Shown here piece after piece: positions 7,484-14,883 of a stretch of DNA of 27,941 bases (positions within the stretch are counted from its first letter, which is position 1; every line of letters begins with the position of its first letter). The translations under genes were made by a program, and so were the position numbers. The stretch covers positions 1 to 27,941 of the forward strand of contig JAUVJK010000004.1 in the NCBI GenBank assembly GCA_030592425.1, given 5' to 3'. The DNA is from Candidatus Moraniibacteriota bacterium. Its GTDB lineage: Bacteria > Patescibacteriota > Minisyncoccia > Moranbacterales > GCA-2747515. Under the pieces are notes generated by a model. It did no database searches. It was not told where the DNA came from and worked only from the letters and a program-made list of their open reading frames with translations.

Positions 7484-8866
7484 ATGAAAAAAGCAAAAAA
7501 AGGATCAATTCTTGTTTTTACACTGATCATTATGTCATTGATCCTTGTGACAGCGCTCGCGCTTTCGACAACGACACTCACAGATCGAAGAGCTGCATCG
7601 ATCACGCGTTCGTCTGTCTCTGCGATCCAGGGTGCAGATAGTGGCTTGGAATTTGTTTTGAGAGAGTTTAGAGCTGCTTCCGATCAAAGTCAACTGTATC
7701 ATGAATTCGTTGCAAATCTCAAAGTAGTTGCTAATAGTGCTAGTATCGATAGTGACTGTGATGAATCTGGAGATTATGTACTTCATTTAACAGACCCAGT
7801 GCAAGATATCTATATCGTGGCTATTGCAAAAGATTCAGATGGGACAGATCTTGGGCCAGTGAGTTGTGATGATAGTGAGACGGATCCTGTGACGGAGGAA
7901 CAAACTCTTGCGGATATCCTTGCGTTCAAAGCTGTTGGCGAAGATAGACTTGCAACGCGTGCTTTACGTATTGATATGGGCGCTGCAATTGAGCGTGGTA
8001 TTGTCGCCTTTTGGGATTTTGAGGATTATCAGTTGTCTAAAGATGCTGATGGGGAGTATGGAGCAGTTCAAAGAGTCGCAGATAATAGCACAAATGGACT
8101 TTCAGCATATCTTTGTCCGAGTGGTCACGATGATTCAGGATGCGAAGAATCCAATGAGAGAATGCATCCAGGCGGGAGTAATAAGTCGAGCTATAATAGT
8201 GGTGTGTCATGGTATGGCACAGAATTGGACAAGGATGGTGATCCAGTAGATAGTTCAGATGGTAATGGTATTGCAACATCGGATATTGATGATGATGATC
8301 ACTGGGGAATGGAGTTTAATATAGATAAGGATGGTGATAAAGAAGGATCCCCAAACGAATATCTGCGTGTTGATGATGATGATGCCCTTGATTTCGGAAA
8401 GAATAATTTTTCGGTATCCATGTGGATACGACCAGTAGAATCTGGAAAGATGAAATTCATTCAAAAAGGGTTTGGTGGACAAAAACATTTTGCGGTGTAT
8501 AAAGCGGATAGCGACCTACTTTCAATAAGTTTGGGAGATAATAGCACAAGAACAGTTGATGAAGATATCGTTGAGATTGCTACAAATGAGTGGCAGCATA
8601 TATCTGTGACATTTGATCGAGATAGTAACGCGATTATATATAAAAATGGAAAAAATGAAGGCTTTATGGATATTAGGTCAGATGATGGCTCAATCACCAA
8701 TGACGAGTCTTTGATCATTGGACGTGATCAAGCAGATGATGGATTAAATCACTTCATTGGGCAGATGGATGATATCCGCATTTATGATCGTGTATTGAGT
8801 CAGGAAGATGTTACAACTTTGTGTAAACAAGGAGATGGTGGCGGTAAGCCAGTATGTGGCCCTTAA
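7484..8866 (+). CDS. GspK/PilX-like pseudopilin fused to a LamG lectin-like domain
   Basis: A 460-residue protein. MKKAKKG is cut before SILVFTLIIMSLILVTALAL; mature position 5 is Phe, not Glu, as in GspK, the subunit at the very tip. The region RSSVSAIQGADSGLEFVLREFR is the PilX/GspK post-helix motif. From about residue 170 to 450 lies a concanavalin A-like/LamG domain (GIVAFWDFE..., NNFSVSMWIRP, NEWQHISVTFDRD, IIGRD, FIGQMDDIRIYDRVLS). Two DKDGD stretches (249-253 and 281-285) look like calcium sites. Exposed at the tip, the domain could bind host-surface glycans; that role is inference. A terminator follows directly. Confidence 0.88.
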   Translation: MKKAKKGSILVFTLIIMSLILVTALALSTTTLTDRRAASITRSSVSAIQGADSGLEFVLREFRAASDQSQLYHEFVANLKVVANSASIDSDCDESGDYVLHLTDPVQDIYIVAIAKDSDGTDLGPVSCDDSETDPVTEEQTLADILAFKAVGEDRLATRALRIDMGAAIERGIVAFWDFEDYQLSKDADGEYGAVQRVADNSTNGLSAYLCPSGHDDSGCEESNERMHPGGSNKSSYNSGVSWYGTELDKDGDPVDSSDGNGIATSDIDDDDHWGMEFNIDKDGDKEGSPNEYLRVDDDDALDFGKNNFSVSMWIRPVESGKMKFIQKGFGGQKHFAVYKADSDLLSISLGDNSTRTVDEDIVEIATNEWQHISVTFDRDSNAIIYKNGKNEGFMDIRSDDGSITNDESLIIGRDQADDGLNHFIGQMDDIRIYDRVLSQEDVTTLCKQGDGGGKPVCGP

Positions 8867-8882
8867 GAATAATATTTCTACA

Positions 8883-8907
8883 AAGCTCCCATAAAGGGAG
8901 TTTTTTT
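8883..8907 (+). terminator. Intrinsic terminator closing the pilus locus
   Basis: Stem AAGCTCCC (8883-8890) / GGGAGTTT (8896-8903) with one G-T pair and loop ATAAA, then a T run. Confidence 0.85.
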
Positions 8908-8989
8908 GTTATACTGCGAGCAGATGTAAGGATCGTAATAATGTTGCGATGTGGAAATTTAACTTCAAAATAGTGAATAGAGAAGTGAT

Positions 8990-11146
8990 ATGAAGAAAGA
9001 ACTGACAAAAAAAGAAGCGCGAGAGCGCATTATAAAGCTCTCACAAGAACTAGAGAAGCATAATCATCTCTATAATGTCTTGGATGCACCAGAGATTTCT
9101 GATGAGGCATATGATGCGCTTTTCGCTGAGTTGTCTGCGTTGGAAGAGATCTACCCTGCATTTGCTCATGCGACGAGTCCAACAAAGCGTGTTGGTGGAG
9201 CGGTGATCGATACTTTTGCAAAAGTGCCACATACTTTTCGGCAGTGGTCATTTAATGATCTCTTTGATTATGATGAACTTGTCAAATGGGATGAAAAGGT
9301 GCGTCGTATGATCGCAAAAGAGACTTCGTTAAAAGATGAGCCGATCGAGTATTGTTGTGAAGTGAAGATCGATGGGCTCAAGATCATTTTGACGTATGAA
9401 AATGGCACATTAGTAACAGGTGCGACACGTGGTGACGGTGCTGTTGGTGAGAATGTGACAGAAAATGTCAAAACGATCCGTTCAATTCCGCTGACGCTGC
9501 CAGAAAAAGTAGATATGACGGCTGTCGGGGAGATCTGGATGCATGAAAAAGAATTAGCACGTGTCAATCAAGAACGTGAGAAAAATGGTGAGGCACTTTT
9601 TGCAAATGTGCGTAATGCGGCAGCTGGCTCCATGCGGCAGCTTGATCCAAAAGTTGTAGCAGCACGTCGTCTTGATTCTTTTATTTATGATATAGAAAGC
9701 ACTACAGAGTCGAAAGTCGAAAGCCTGCCTGCCGGCGAGGTAGGTCGAAAGTCGAAAGTGGTGACACAACCGCAGACGCAGATTGAGGAACTAGAAGTTT
9801 TGCAAAAGTTTCATTTTCGTGTGAATACACACTATCAATTGTGTAAAGATATTGATGTGATCGAAGCGATGTACCACTCGTGGGTAGATAAGCGTAATCA
9901 ACAAGAATATGCTGTTGATGGGATCGTGATAAAAGTTAATAGCAAGAAAATTCAGGACACACTAGGATATACAGGAAAAGCACCGCGATGGGGGATTGCT
10001 TATAAATTTCCCGCAGAACAAGTGACAACTGTTGTGGAAGATATTTCTGTACAGGTAGGTCGCACTGGTGTTTTGACGCCAGTAGCGCATCTGCGTCCCG
10101 TGCGTGTAGCAGGGACAACAGTGAGTCGTGCGACGCTACACAATGAAGATGAAATTGTGCGTTTAGGCTTAAAACTTGGTGATACTGTTGTGATCCAAAA
10201 AGCAGGAGATATTATTCCAGAAGTAATTTCTGTGATGGAGGGTTTGCGGACAGGGAAAGAAAAGTCTTTCGATATGAAAAAAGCATGCAAAGAGATCTGC
10301 TGTGGCGCTATTGCAAAAGAGACGATTGGTGTCAAAGGGGAAGAACAGAGTGCGGCGTATTACTGTAAGGATAAAAATTCCTTTGGGATCCAGAAAGAGC
10401 GTATTCGTCATTTTGTCTCACGCAAGGGGATGAATATTGATGGTATGGGAGAAATGATCGTGGAGCAATTGATGAATGAAGGCCTTGTGTCGGATCCTGG
10501 TGATCTTTTTGAATTGACAATTGGTGATCTGAAGCCATTGGAGCGCTTTGCAGATAAATCGGCAGAGAATTTGATCGCCTCGATCAATGCAAGTAAAAAT
10601 GTGGCGCTTGAGAAGTTTCTTTTTGCACTTGGCATTCGTTTTGTTGGAGAGGAGACGGCAATCTTGATTGCACAAAAAAAAGAACAAGTAACAGAGAATA
10701 AAGAACAAAGAGAAAAAAGTATCTGGACCATTGATGATCTAAAAGTTTCTTTCTCTATGATCACGGTAGAACAGTGGACGAGCGTTGACGGTATTGGCGA
10801 AAAAGCTGCAGAGAGTATTGTACGGTGGTTTGATGATGAGCACAATCAAAAAATCCTTGAAAAGATGGATACTGCAGGTGTCACGATCACAGTATCCAGC
10901 GATAAACTTCCAACAACAAATAACGTAAAGGGCAAAACATTTATCCTTACGGGTACATTACCAACACTTTCACGAGAGGAAGCAAAAGAATCGGTGCGTA
11001 GTGCTGGGGGAAAAATCGTATCGAGTGTTAGTAAGAAAACGGATTATGTGATCGCAGGTGAAAAAGCGGGGTCAAAGTTGGCAAAAGCAGAAGCACTTGG
11101 TGTGACAATTCTTACGGAAGAAGAATTTCTCACTATAGTGCAATAA
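8990..11146 (+). CDS. ligA: NAD-dependent DNA ligase LigA
   Basis: A 718-residue ligase, longer than the usual 650-680. It has the NAD-binding Ia domain, adenylation motif K126-I-D-G129, the 'GDG..GENVT' motif, an OB fold (about 345-420), a zinc-finger region (about 433-468), HhH repeats (about 480-615) and a C-terminal BRCT domain (645-718). It seals nicks in replication and repair. Two features are odd. Residues 239-256 are encoded by a palindromic repeat inserted in frame. The zinc finger lacks the standard spacing (ACKEICCG) and has Ser464 where the fourth Cys is expected. A lysine/glutamate-rich loop at about 562-578 may be another insertion. The flanks are intact, so the gene is probably functional. 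Confidence 0.96.
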   Translation: MKKELTKKEARERIIKLSQELEKHNHLYNVLDAPEISDEAYDALFAELSALEEIYPAFAHATSPTKRVGGAVIDTFAKVPHTFRQWSFNDLFDYDELVKWDEKVRRMIAKETSLKDEPIEYCCEVKIDGLKIILTYENGTLVTGATRGDGAVGENVTENVKTIRSIPLTLPEKVDMTAVGEIWMHEKELARVNQEREKNGEALFANVRNAAAGSMRQLDPKVVAARRLDSFIYDIESTTESKVESLPAGEVGRKSKVVTQPQTQIEELEVLQKFHFRVNTHYQLCKDIDVIEAMYHSWVDKRNQQEYAVDGIVIKVNSKKIQDTLGYTGKAPRWGIAYKFPAEQVTTVVEDISVQVGRTGVLTPVAHLRPVRVAGTTVSRATLHNEDEIVRLGLKLGDTVVIQKAGDIIPEVISVMEGLRTGKEKSFDMKKACKEICCGAIAKETIGVKGEEQSAAYYCKDKNSFGIQKERIRHFVSRKGMNIDGMGEMIVEQLMNEGLVSDPGDLFELTIGDLKPLERFADKSAENLIASINASKNVALEKFLFALGIRFVGEETAILIAQKKEQVTENKEQREKSIWTIDDLKVSFSMITVEQWTSVDGIGEKAAESIVRWFDDEHNQKILEKMDTAGVTITVSSDKLPTTNNVKGKTFILTGTLPTLSREEAKESVRSAGGKIVSSVSKKTDYVIAGEKAGSKLAKAEALGVTILTEEEFLTIVQ
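9709..9760 (+). repeat. Palindromic repeat inserted in frame in ligA
   Basis: Two copies of GTCGAAAGTCGAAAG (9709-9723 and 9744-9758) flank an imperfect palindrome centred on CCGG (9724-9743). The palindrome is a variant of the perfect one at 14028-14049. The unit adds about 17 codons without breaking the reading frame, in a loop of the adenylation domain that varies among ligases. Confidence 0.75.
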
Positions 11147-11148
11147 TA

Positions 11149-11213
11149 TATGATCACATTATTTCCCAAATTACAGTGAAAAGATCTTGTATCGATCGAG
11201 GAGTGTGATCATA
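11149..11213. repeat. Inverted repeat downstream of ligA
   Basis: TATGATCACA (11149-11158) and TGTGATCATA (11204-11213) are perfect inverted copies separated by 45 bases. There is no T run after it, so it is not a standard terminator. Confidence 0.5.
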
Positions 11214-11248
11214 ATAATCTGATGGAGGGCGAAGTCTTTCGTGCGATT

Positions 11249-11264
11249 TTACATGATCATGTAA
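11249..11264. repeat. 16-base perfect palindrome upstream of gatC promoter
   Basis: TTACATGATCATGTAA reads the same on both strands and lies 15 bases before the -35 box of gatC. It could be an operator for a dimeric regulator; no regulator is identified. Confidence 0.45.
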
Positions 11265-11278
11265 CAGCACAGCATTGA

Positions 11279-11308
11279 TTGATTGTCTATTCCGCTGTAT
11301 TATATACT
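11279..11308 (+). promoter_or_regulatory. Promoter of gatCA
   Basis: TTGATT (11279-11284), 18-base spacer, TATACT (11303-11308). The leader to the gatC ATG would be about 55 bases and includes a purine-rich stretch (GAGGAGGGCG) too far from the ATG to be its ribosome binding site. Confidence 0.5.
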
Positions 11309-11368
11309 TATAAAGTGAGGAGGGCGTAGCGCAAGGAAAGTATCCTTAATTCGTAATCTTTAGCAGTT

Positions 11369-11662
11369 ATGGAACTAACAAAGGAAGATGTACAAAAAAT
11401 TTCAGAGTTAGCGCGTATTGGTGTAACAGATGAAGATATTACAAGTTATCAGAAAGATCTTTCTGCCGTTTTGTCGTATTTCGAAAAATTACAGGAAGTT
11501 GATACGGATAATGTTGAAGAGATTGGTCACATTACGGGTATGACCAATGTATATCGACAAGATCAAGCGAAGGAATTTGATGCAGAAGGAAAAAAGATCA
11601 TACATGAAAACATGCCACAAAGTCAGGATGGATACATAAAAGTTAAAAGCGTTTTGTCATAA
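11369..11662 (+). CDS. gatC: Aspartyl/glutamyl-tRNA amidotransferase subunit C
   Basis: A 97-residue GatC of normal size. It begins MELTKEDVQKISELARIGVTDEDI, the standard N-terminal helix pair, and contains 'VDTDNVEEIGHITGMTNVYRQD', matching the GatC 'Vdt..vep..h.....n..R.D' pattern. It holds GatA and GatB together in the complex that converts Glu-tRNA(Gln) and Asp-tRNA(Asn) to the amidated forms. It lies 2 bases before gatA and is co-transcribed with it. gatB is not in the window. Confidence 0.93.
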   Translation: MELTKEDVQKISELARIGVTDEDITSYQKDLSAVLSYFEKLQEVDTDNVEEIGHITGMTNVYRQDQAKEFDAEGKKIIHENMPQSQDGYIKVKSVLS

Positions 11663-11664
11663 TT

Positions 11665-13101
11665 ATGATCAAAGAATTACACGAAAAAATTATTTCTGGC
11701 GATGTGACATCTGTACAACTAACAGAAAAACACTTGAAGACCATTGAAGAAAAAGATCCCCAGATCGAAGCTTTTTTGACGATTGATGCTCAAAAAGCAC
11801 TGAAGGATGCTGCAGCTGTTGATGCAAAAATAAAAAATGGTGAAGAAATTGATCTGCTTGCGGGGATCCCCTGCGCGCTGAAAGATAATATTTGTGTTAA
11901 AGGCGGACGTACAACGGCAGCATCACGCAGTCTTGACAACTATATTGCGCCGTATGATGCAACGGTAACCAAACGTGTTGGTGACGCAGATGCGATCGTT
12001 CTTGGAAAGACAAACCTTGATGAATTTGCTTGTGGTTCCAGTACAGAAAATAGCGCTTATCAGATCACAAAAAATCCACGAGATATTCAGCATGTTGCTG
12101 GTGGTTCAAGTGGCGGGAGTGTCGCATCTGTTGCTAGTGGAGAGGCTGTCTGGGCACTTGGAACGGACACTGGTGGCTCTATCCGTCAACCATCGTCATT
12201 TTGTGGCACTGTTGGTCTGAAGCCGACGTATGGCCGCGTTTCGCGTTATGGCGTGATCGCAATGGGCTCAAGTCTTGATCAGGTTGGACCAATTGCCACA
12301 AGTGCAGAGGATGTTGCGATCGTGTTGTCACGAATCTCTGGACATGATGAACATGACGCGACAAGTGCCAAGAGTAGTGATAAAAAATATGAAGACTATC
12401 TACGCGGCGATGTCAAAGGCGCCAAAATTGGTGTCCCTTATGATCTTTTGAAAGAAGGTATTGCAGATGATGTCAAAGAATCTTTTATGAATTCTATTGA
12501 AAAATATAAAGAACTTGGTGCAAAGATCGAAGAAATCTCTTTGCCACATGCAGAATATGGATTGCCTGTCTACTATATCATTATGCCAGCGGAGCTGAGT
12601 TCAAATCTAGCACGGATCGATAGTATTCGTTATGGGATGCGTGCAAATGACCATGAGGGTCGCGATGGACGAGATGCAGGATCAGTGATCGAGCAGTATA
12701 TGGATTCGCGACAATATGGCTTTGGTCCAGAAGTGAAACGACGTCTGATGCTCGGAACATATATACTAAGTGCTGGTTATTATGATGCATATTACAAAAA
12801 AGCGCAGAAAGTACGCACATTGATTCGTAAAGATTTTGAGGATGTGTATAAAAAAGTTGATTATATCTTTACACCAACAACACCAGAAACTGCTTTCAAA
12901 GTTGGAGAAAAAACAGACGATCCTCTCACGATGTATCTCTCAGACATTTTTACTGTGACAGCAAATTTGTCAGGCGTGCCGGCAATTTCCTTTCCGATCA
13001 ATACTGAAAGTGAAGGTCTGCCAATTGGTGGGCAACTGATGGGAAAATGGTTTGATGAAGAAGGACTACTGAATGCTGTACATACGTTTGAGACTGTTTA
13101 A
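11665..13101 (+). CDS. gatA: Aspartyl/glutamyl-tRNA amidotransferase subunit A
   Basis: A 478-residue amidase-signature enzyme of full length. The Ser-cisSer-Lys triad can be placed at K73 (CALKDNI), S148 (GGSSGGS) and S172 (GTDTGGSIR), with the 75- and 24-residue spacings known for GatA. It releases ammonia from glutamine for the GatB-catalysed amidation of mischarged tRNA. The pairing with gatC, and the lack of nearby glnS or asnS, suggests the indirect route for Gln-tRNA and/or Asn-tRNA; that is inference. No Shine-Dalgarno is seen, so translation may couple to gatC, whose stop is 2 bases upstream. Confidence 0.96.
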   Translation: MIKELHEKIISGDVTSVQLTEKHLKTIEEKDPQIEAFLTIDAQKALKDAAAVDAKIKNGEEIDLLAGIPCALKDNICVKGGRTTAASRSLDNYIAPYDATVTKRVGDADAIVLGKTNLDEFACGSSTENSAYQITKNPRDIQHVAGGSSGGSVASVASGEAVWALGTDTGGSIRQPSSFCGTVGLKPTYGRVSRYGVIAMGSSLDQVGPIATSAEDVAIVLSRISGHDEHDATSAKSSDKKYEDYLRGDVKGAKIGVPYDLLKEGIADDVKESFMNSIEKYKELGAKIEEISLPHAEYGLPVYYIIMPAELSSNLARIDSIRYGMRANDHEGRDGRDAGSVIEQYMDSRQYGFGPEVKRRLMLGTYILSAGYYDAYYKKAQKVRTLIRKDFEDVYKKVDYIFTPTTPETAFKVGEKTDDPLTMYLSDIFTVTANLSGVPAISFPINTESEGLPIGGQLMGKWFDEEGLLNAVHTFETV

Positions 13102-13122
13102 TTATCATAATCAAATGTTTTC

Positions 13123-13635
13123 ATGGAATTCTTAGAATGGATTCAAAATGTGCTTCAGAGTATCGGAGACTCAGGGTGGTTTTATGTGTTTAAAGTTTTT
13201 ATGGCAGTTTATGTCACTGTTCTGATCGTTGATATTATCCTTGTTCTCTATCTCCATGATTCTGTTGCAGATATTCGCAAACAATTCCGTGGTGCGGACG
13301 TGACCGTCTTGAAGAAAAAAGATCGTAAACAATGGGCGCAAATACGTTCACGTTTATCTCGTGGTACGGTGTCACAATATAAGCTCGCGATCTTGGAGGC
13401 AGATTACATTCTTGATAAAGGATTGAGTCATGTTGGATATCGTGGTGCCAATTTGACAGAGAAGTTAGAAAATGTGGATACGATGCAATTTGCACAAATC
13501 GAAGATATCCGTGCTGCACATCAATTGCGGAATGCGATCGTTCATGATGAACATTATGTCATTGATCGTGAACAAACAGAAAAAGTATTGGATGACGTGG
13601 AAGCATTCCTCAAAAATATCGGTGTGTTGGTGTAG
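13123..13635 (+). CDS. Membrane-anchored protein with HEPN-like R-x4-H motif
   Basis: A 170-residue protein. Residues about 20-45 form one transmembrane helix (FYVFKVFMAVYVTVLIVDIILVLYL). The cytosolic rest is helical and basic in 50-80. LRNAIVHDEHY has R136 and H141 in the R-x4-H arrangement of HEPN domains, many of which are RNases or partners of nucleotidyltransferases. The family cannot be named with certainty. It follows gatA by 21 bases and is probably in its transcript. It ends in TAG. An alternative is a conserved membrane protein with only a chance R-x4-H match. Confidence 0.65.
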   Translation: MEFLEWIQNVLQSIGDSGWFYVFKVFMAVYVTVLIVDIILVLYLHDSVADIRKQFRGADVTVLKKKDRKQWAQIRSRLSRGTVSQYKLAILEADYILDKGLSHVGYRGANLTEKLENVDTMQFAQIEDIRAAHQLRNAIVHDEHYVIDREQTEKVLDDVEAFLKNIGVLV

Positions 13636-13683
13636 AGACGTATATATACTGAGATCCCAATAATAATCATTAAGATCATCATT

Positions 13684-13860
13684 ATGTCTACTGTTGAAAA
13701 TATACAAATTGCATCGAAGGAAATTGGTAGACGAAAATTACGCAAAGACAAAGAAAATCTGACGGAGAGAAAAATTTCTTAATATCGACCATTTATGCTT
13801 CGTGAAATTGAGATGCGACTCGAAGAGACGGAGTATGAGCAACATCAGAAGGCCGCGTAG
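13684..13860 (+). pseudogene. Possible relic gene with an internal TAA
   Basis: One frame runs from ATG 13684 to TAG 13858-13860, broken only by TAA at 13780-13782. The first part has 32 codons (MSTVENIQIASKEIGRRKLR...); the second reopens at ATG 13795 with 21 codons (MLREIEMRLEETEYEQHQKAA). Both parts have charged, helical composition like a real protein. It could be two tiny genes, a relic or chance. No family is recognised. Confidence 0.3.
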
Positions 13861-13890
13861 AGTTTGTGAATGCAAATCTATAGTGACGTA

Positions 13891-13919
13891 TTGACGGCGT
13901 GCTATTTTTTCTATACACT
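13891..13919 (+). promoter_or_regulatory. Promoter of the tRNA cluster
   Basis: TTGACG (13891-13896), 17-base spacer, TACACT (13914-13919). It lies about 50 bases before the first, broken tRNA-fMet copy and would also drive the GIY-YIG gene and the three intact tRNAs. Confidence 0.6.
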
Positions 13920-13933
13920 AGTGAAGTATATAT

Positions 13934-13965
13934 CCGCCTGTGCATACACAACTTACGCAGACAGG
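13934..13965. repeat. Imperfect inverted repeat next to the broken tRNA copy
   Basis: CCTGTGC (13937-13943) and GCAGACAGG (13957-13965) form an imperfect inverted pair just before the tRNA-like sequence. The composition is similar to the other GC-rich palindromic elements here. Confidence 0.4.
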
Positions 13966-13970
13966 TTTAT

Positions 13971-14055
13971 AGCGGGGTAGAGCAGTCTGGCAGCCTGCGT
14001 CCCGTAGAAGGGATGCTCGGGTGGCTCACCTGCCTGCCGGCAGGCAGGTAACCAC
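13971..14055 (+). pseudogene. Broken tRNA-fMet 5' half with two hairpin insertions
   Basis: The 5' half of the intact tRNA at 14292 is repeated here, from AGCGGGGTAGAGCAG to TAACCAC. Two insertions split it. A 22-base hairpin (13996-14017, with GCGTCCC/GGGATGC arms) sits after GGCAG in the D arm. A 20-base palindrome (14029-14048) sits between A and T of the CAT anticodon. The 3' half is absent. It cannot make a tRNA. Confidence 0.8.
14028..14049. repeat. Perfect GC-rich palindrome (dispersed repeat)
   Basis: A 22-base perfect palindrome with core CCTGCCTGCCGG/CCGGCAGGCAGG in the anticodon of the broken tRNA copy. A diverged copy lies in ligA at 9724-9743. I recall similar palindromes as frequent in Patescibacteria genomes, but could not check that here. 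Confidence 0.75.
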
Positions 14056-14291
14056 AAATTCATATGTACATAATATATGCTTTGATATTTAAAGATCGTA
14101 GAATATACGTAGGAATGACAAAGGACCTAACGAGGCGTATAAAAGAGCATCAATATGGAAAAACAAGATCAACAAAAAATAGAGAGATTGTTAGAGTGTT
14201 GAGAATTGAAGAATGCGTAAATAGAGTATTGGCGAGAAAGAGAGAAAAATATTGGAAATCAGGATGTGGAAAAGAGAAGTTGAAAAAATAT

Positions 14292-14366
<75 letters not shown>

Positions 14367-14371
14367 AAGTG

Positions 14372-14436
14372 AGTCAAAAGTGAAAAGTTAATAAAGTCTT
14401 GTATGTGTTATTTTTGACTTTAGTGACTTCTGACTT
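14372..14436. repeat. AAAGT-type hairpin repeat between tRNAs
   Basis: The 5' arm (14372-14398, AGTCAAAAGTGAAAAG...AAAGTC) and 3' arm (14416-14436, GACTTTAGTGACTTCTGACTT) are imperfect inverted copies. AAAAGTGAAAAGT (14376-14388) occurs again at 27458-27470 in the 23S intron. Confidence 0.65.
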
Positions 14437-14449
14437 GATGCGCTCATAC

Positions 14450-14523
14450 GCCAGGGTAGCTCAGCTGGTTAGAGCACAGGACTCATAAGCCTGCGGTCGT
14501 GAGTTCGAATCTCACCCCTGGTA
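14450..14523 (+). tRNA. tRNA-Met (CAT), elongator likely
   Basis: Acceptor GCCAGGG/CCCTGGT with a G-T first pair, D arm GCTC...GAGC, anticodon loop CTCATAA, T arm GTGAG-TTCGAAT-CTCAC, discriminator A, no CCA encoded. The last anticodon-stem pair is an A-G mismatch. The paired 1-72 end makes it non-initiator. A tRNA-Ile with lysidine-modified CAT cannot be fully excluded. Confidence 0.88.
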
Positions 14524-14562
14524 CGGTGTAAAATTAAAAATAAAGATCGAAAATATTGCATT

Positions 14563-14636
14563 GGGGGCGTAGCTCAGCTGGTTAGAGCGTCTGCCTGTCA
14601 CGCAGAAGGTCGCCGGTTCGAGCCCGGTCGTCCCCG
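14563..14636 (+). tRNA. tRNA-Asp (GTC)
   Basis: Acceptor GGGGGCG/CGTCCCC with one G-T pair, D arm GCTC...GAGC, anticodon stem TCTGC/GCAGA with loop CTGTCAC, T arm GCCGG-TTCGAGC-CCGGT, discriminator G as expected for Asp. No CCA encoded. Confidence 0.95.
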
Positions 14637-14644
14637 CAAAATTA

Positions 14645-14669
14645 AAATCGCTCTATTGAGCGGTTTTTT
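14645..14669 (+). terminator. Intrinsic terminator of the tRNA cluster
   Basis: Stem AAATCGCTC (14645-14653) / GAGCGGTTT (14658-14666), loop TATT, then T residues. Confidence 0.85.
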
Positions 14670-14883
14670 GTATATAAAGTAGTATTTGATAATTAGGTCA
14701 TCATTTGGTGTAATAGACACCAATTTAAAAAATTCATTATTGTCCTAAAAAATATGCTTTAAATAACTAGTTGTAAGAGTATTGGACGTCTAATACCACC
14801 TTCAAATTGACGCATTTGGTAGGAGTGCTAGGATAAAAAGATAATCGAACTAACAAGAAAGTATTTGAGGTAATCTATGCTGT
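14670..14883. other. Intergenic stretch with small hairpins
   Basis: Between the tRNA terminator and the hydrolase gene. It holds a perfect hairpin TTGGTGT-AATAG-ACACCAA (14705-14723) and a near-palindrome around GGACGTCT (14790-14810). No gene, T-box or known riboswitch pattern is recognised. Confidence 0.35.

Noticed and set aside
14670..14883. T-box or other riboswitch before the hydrolase gene
   Set aside because: Only small hairpins are seen. There is no T-box sequence, specifier loop or terminator ahead of the start codon.
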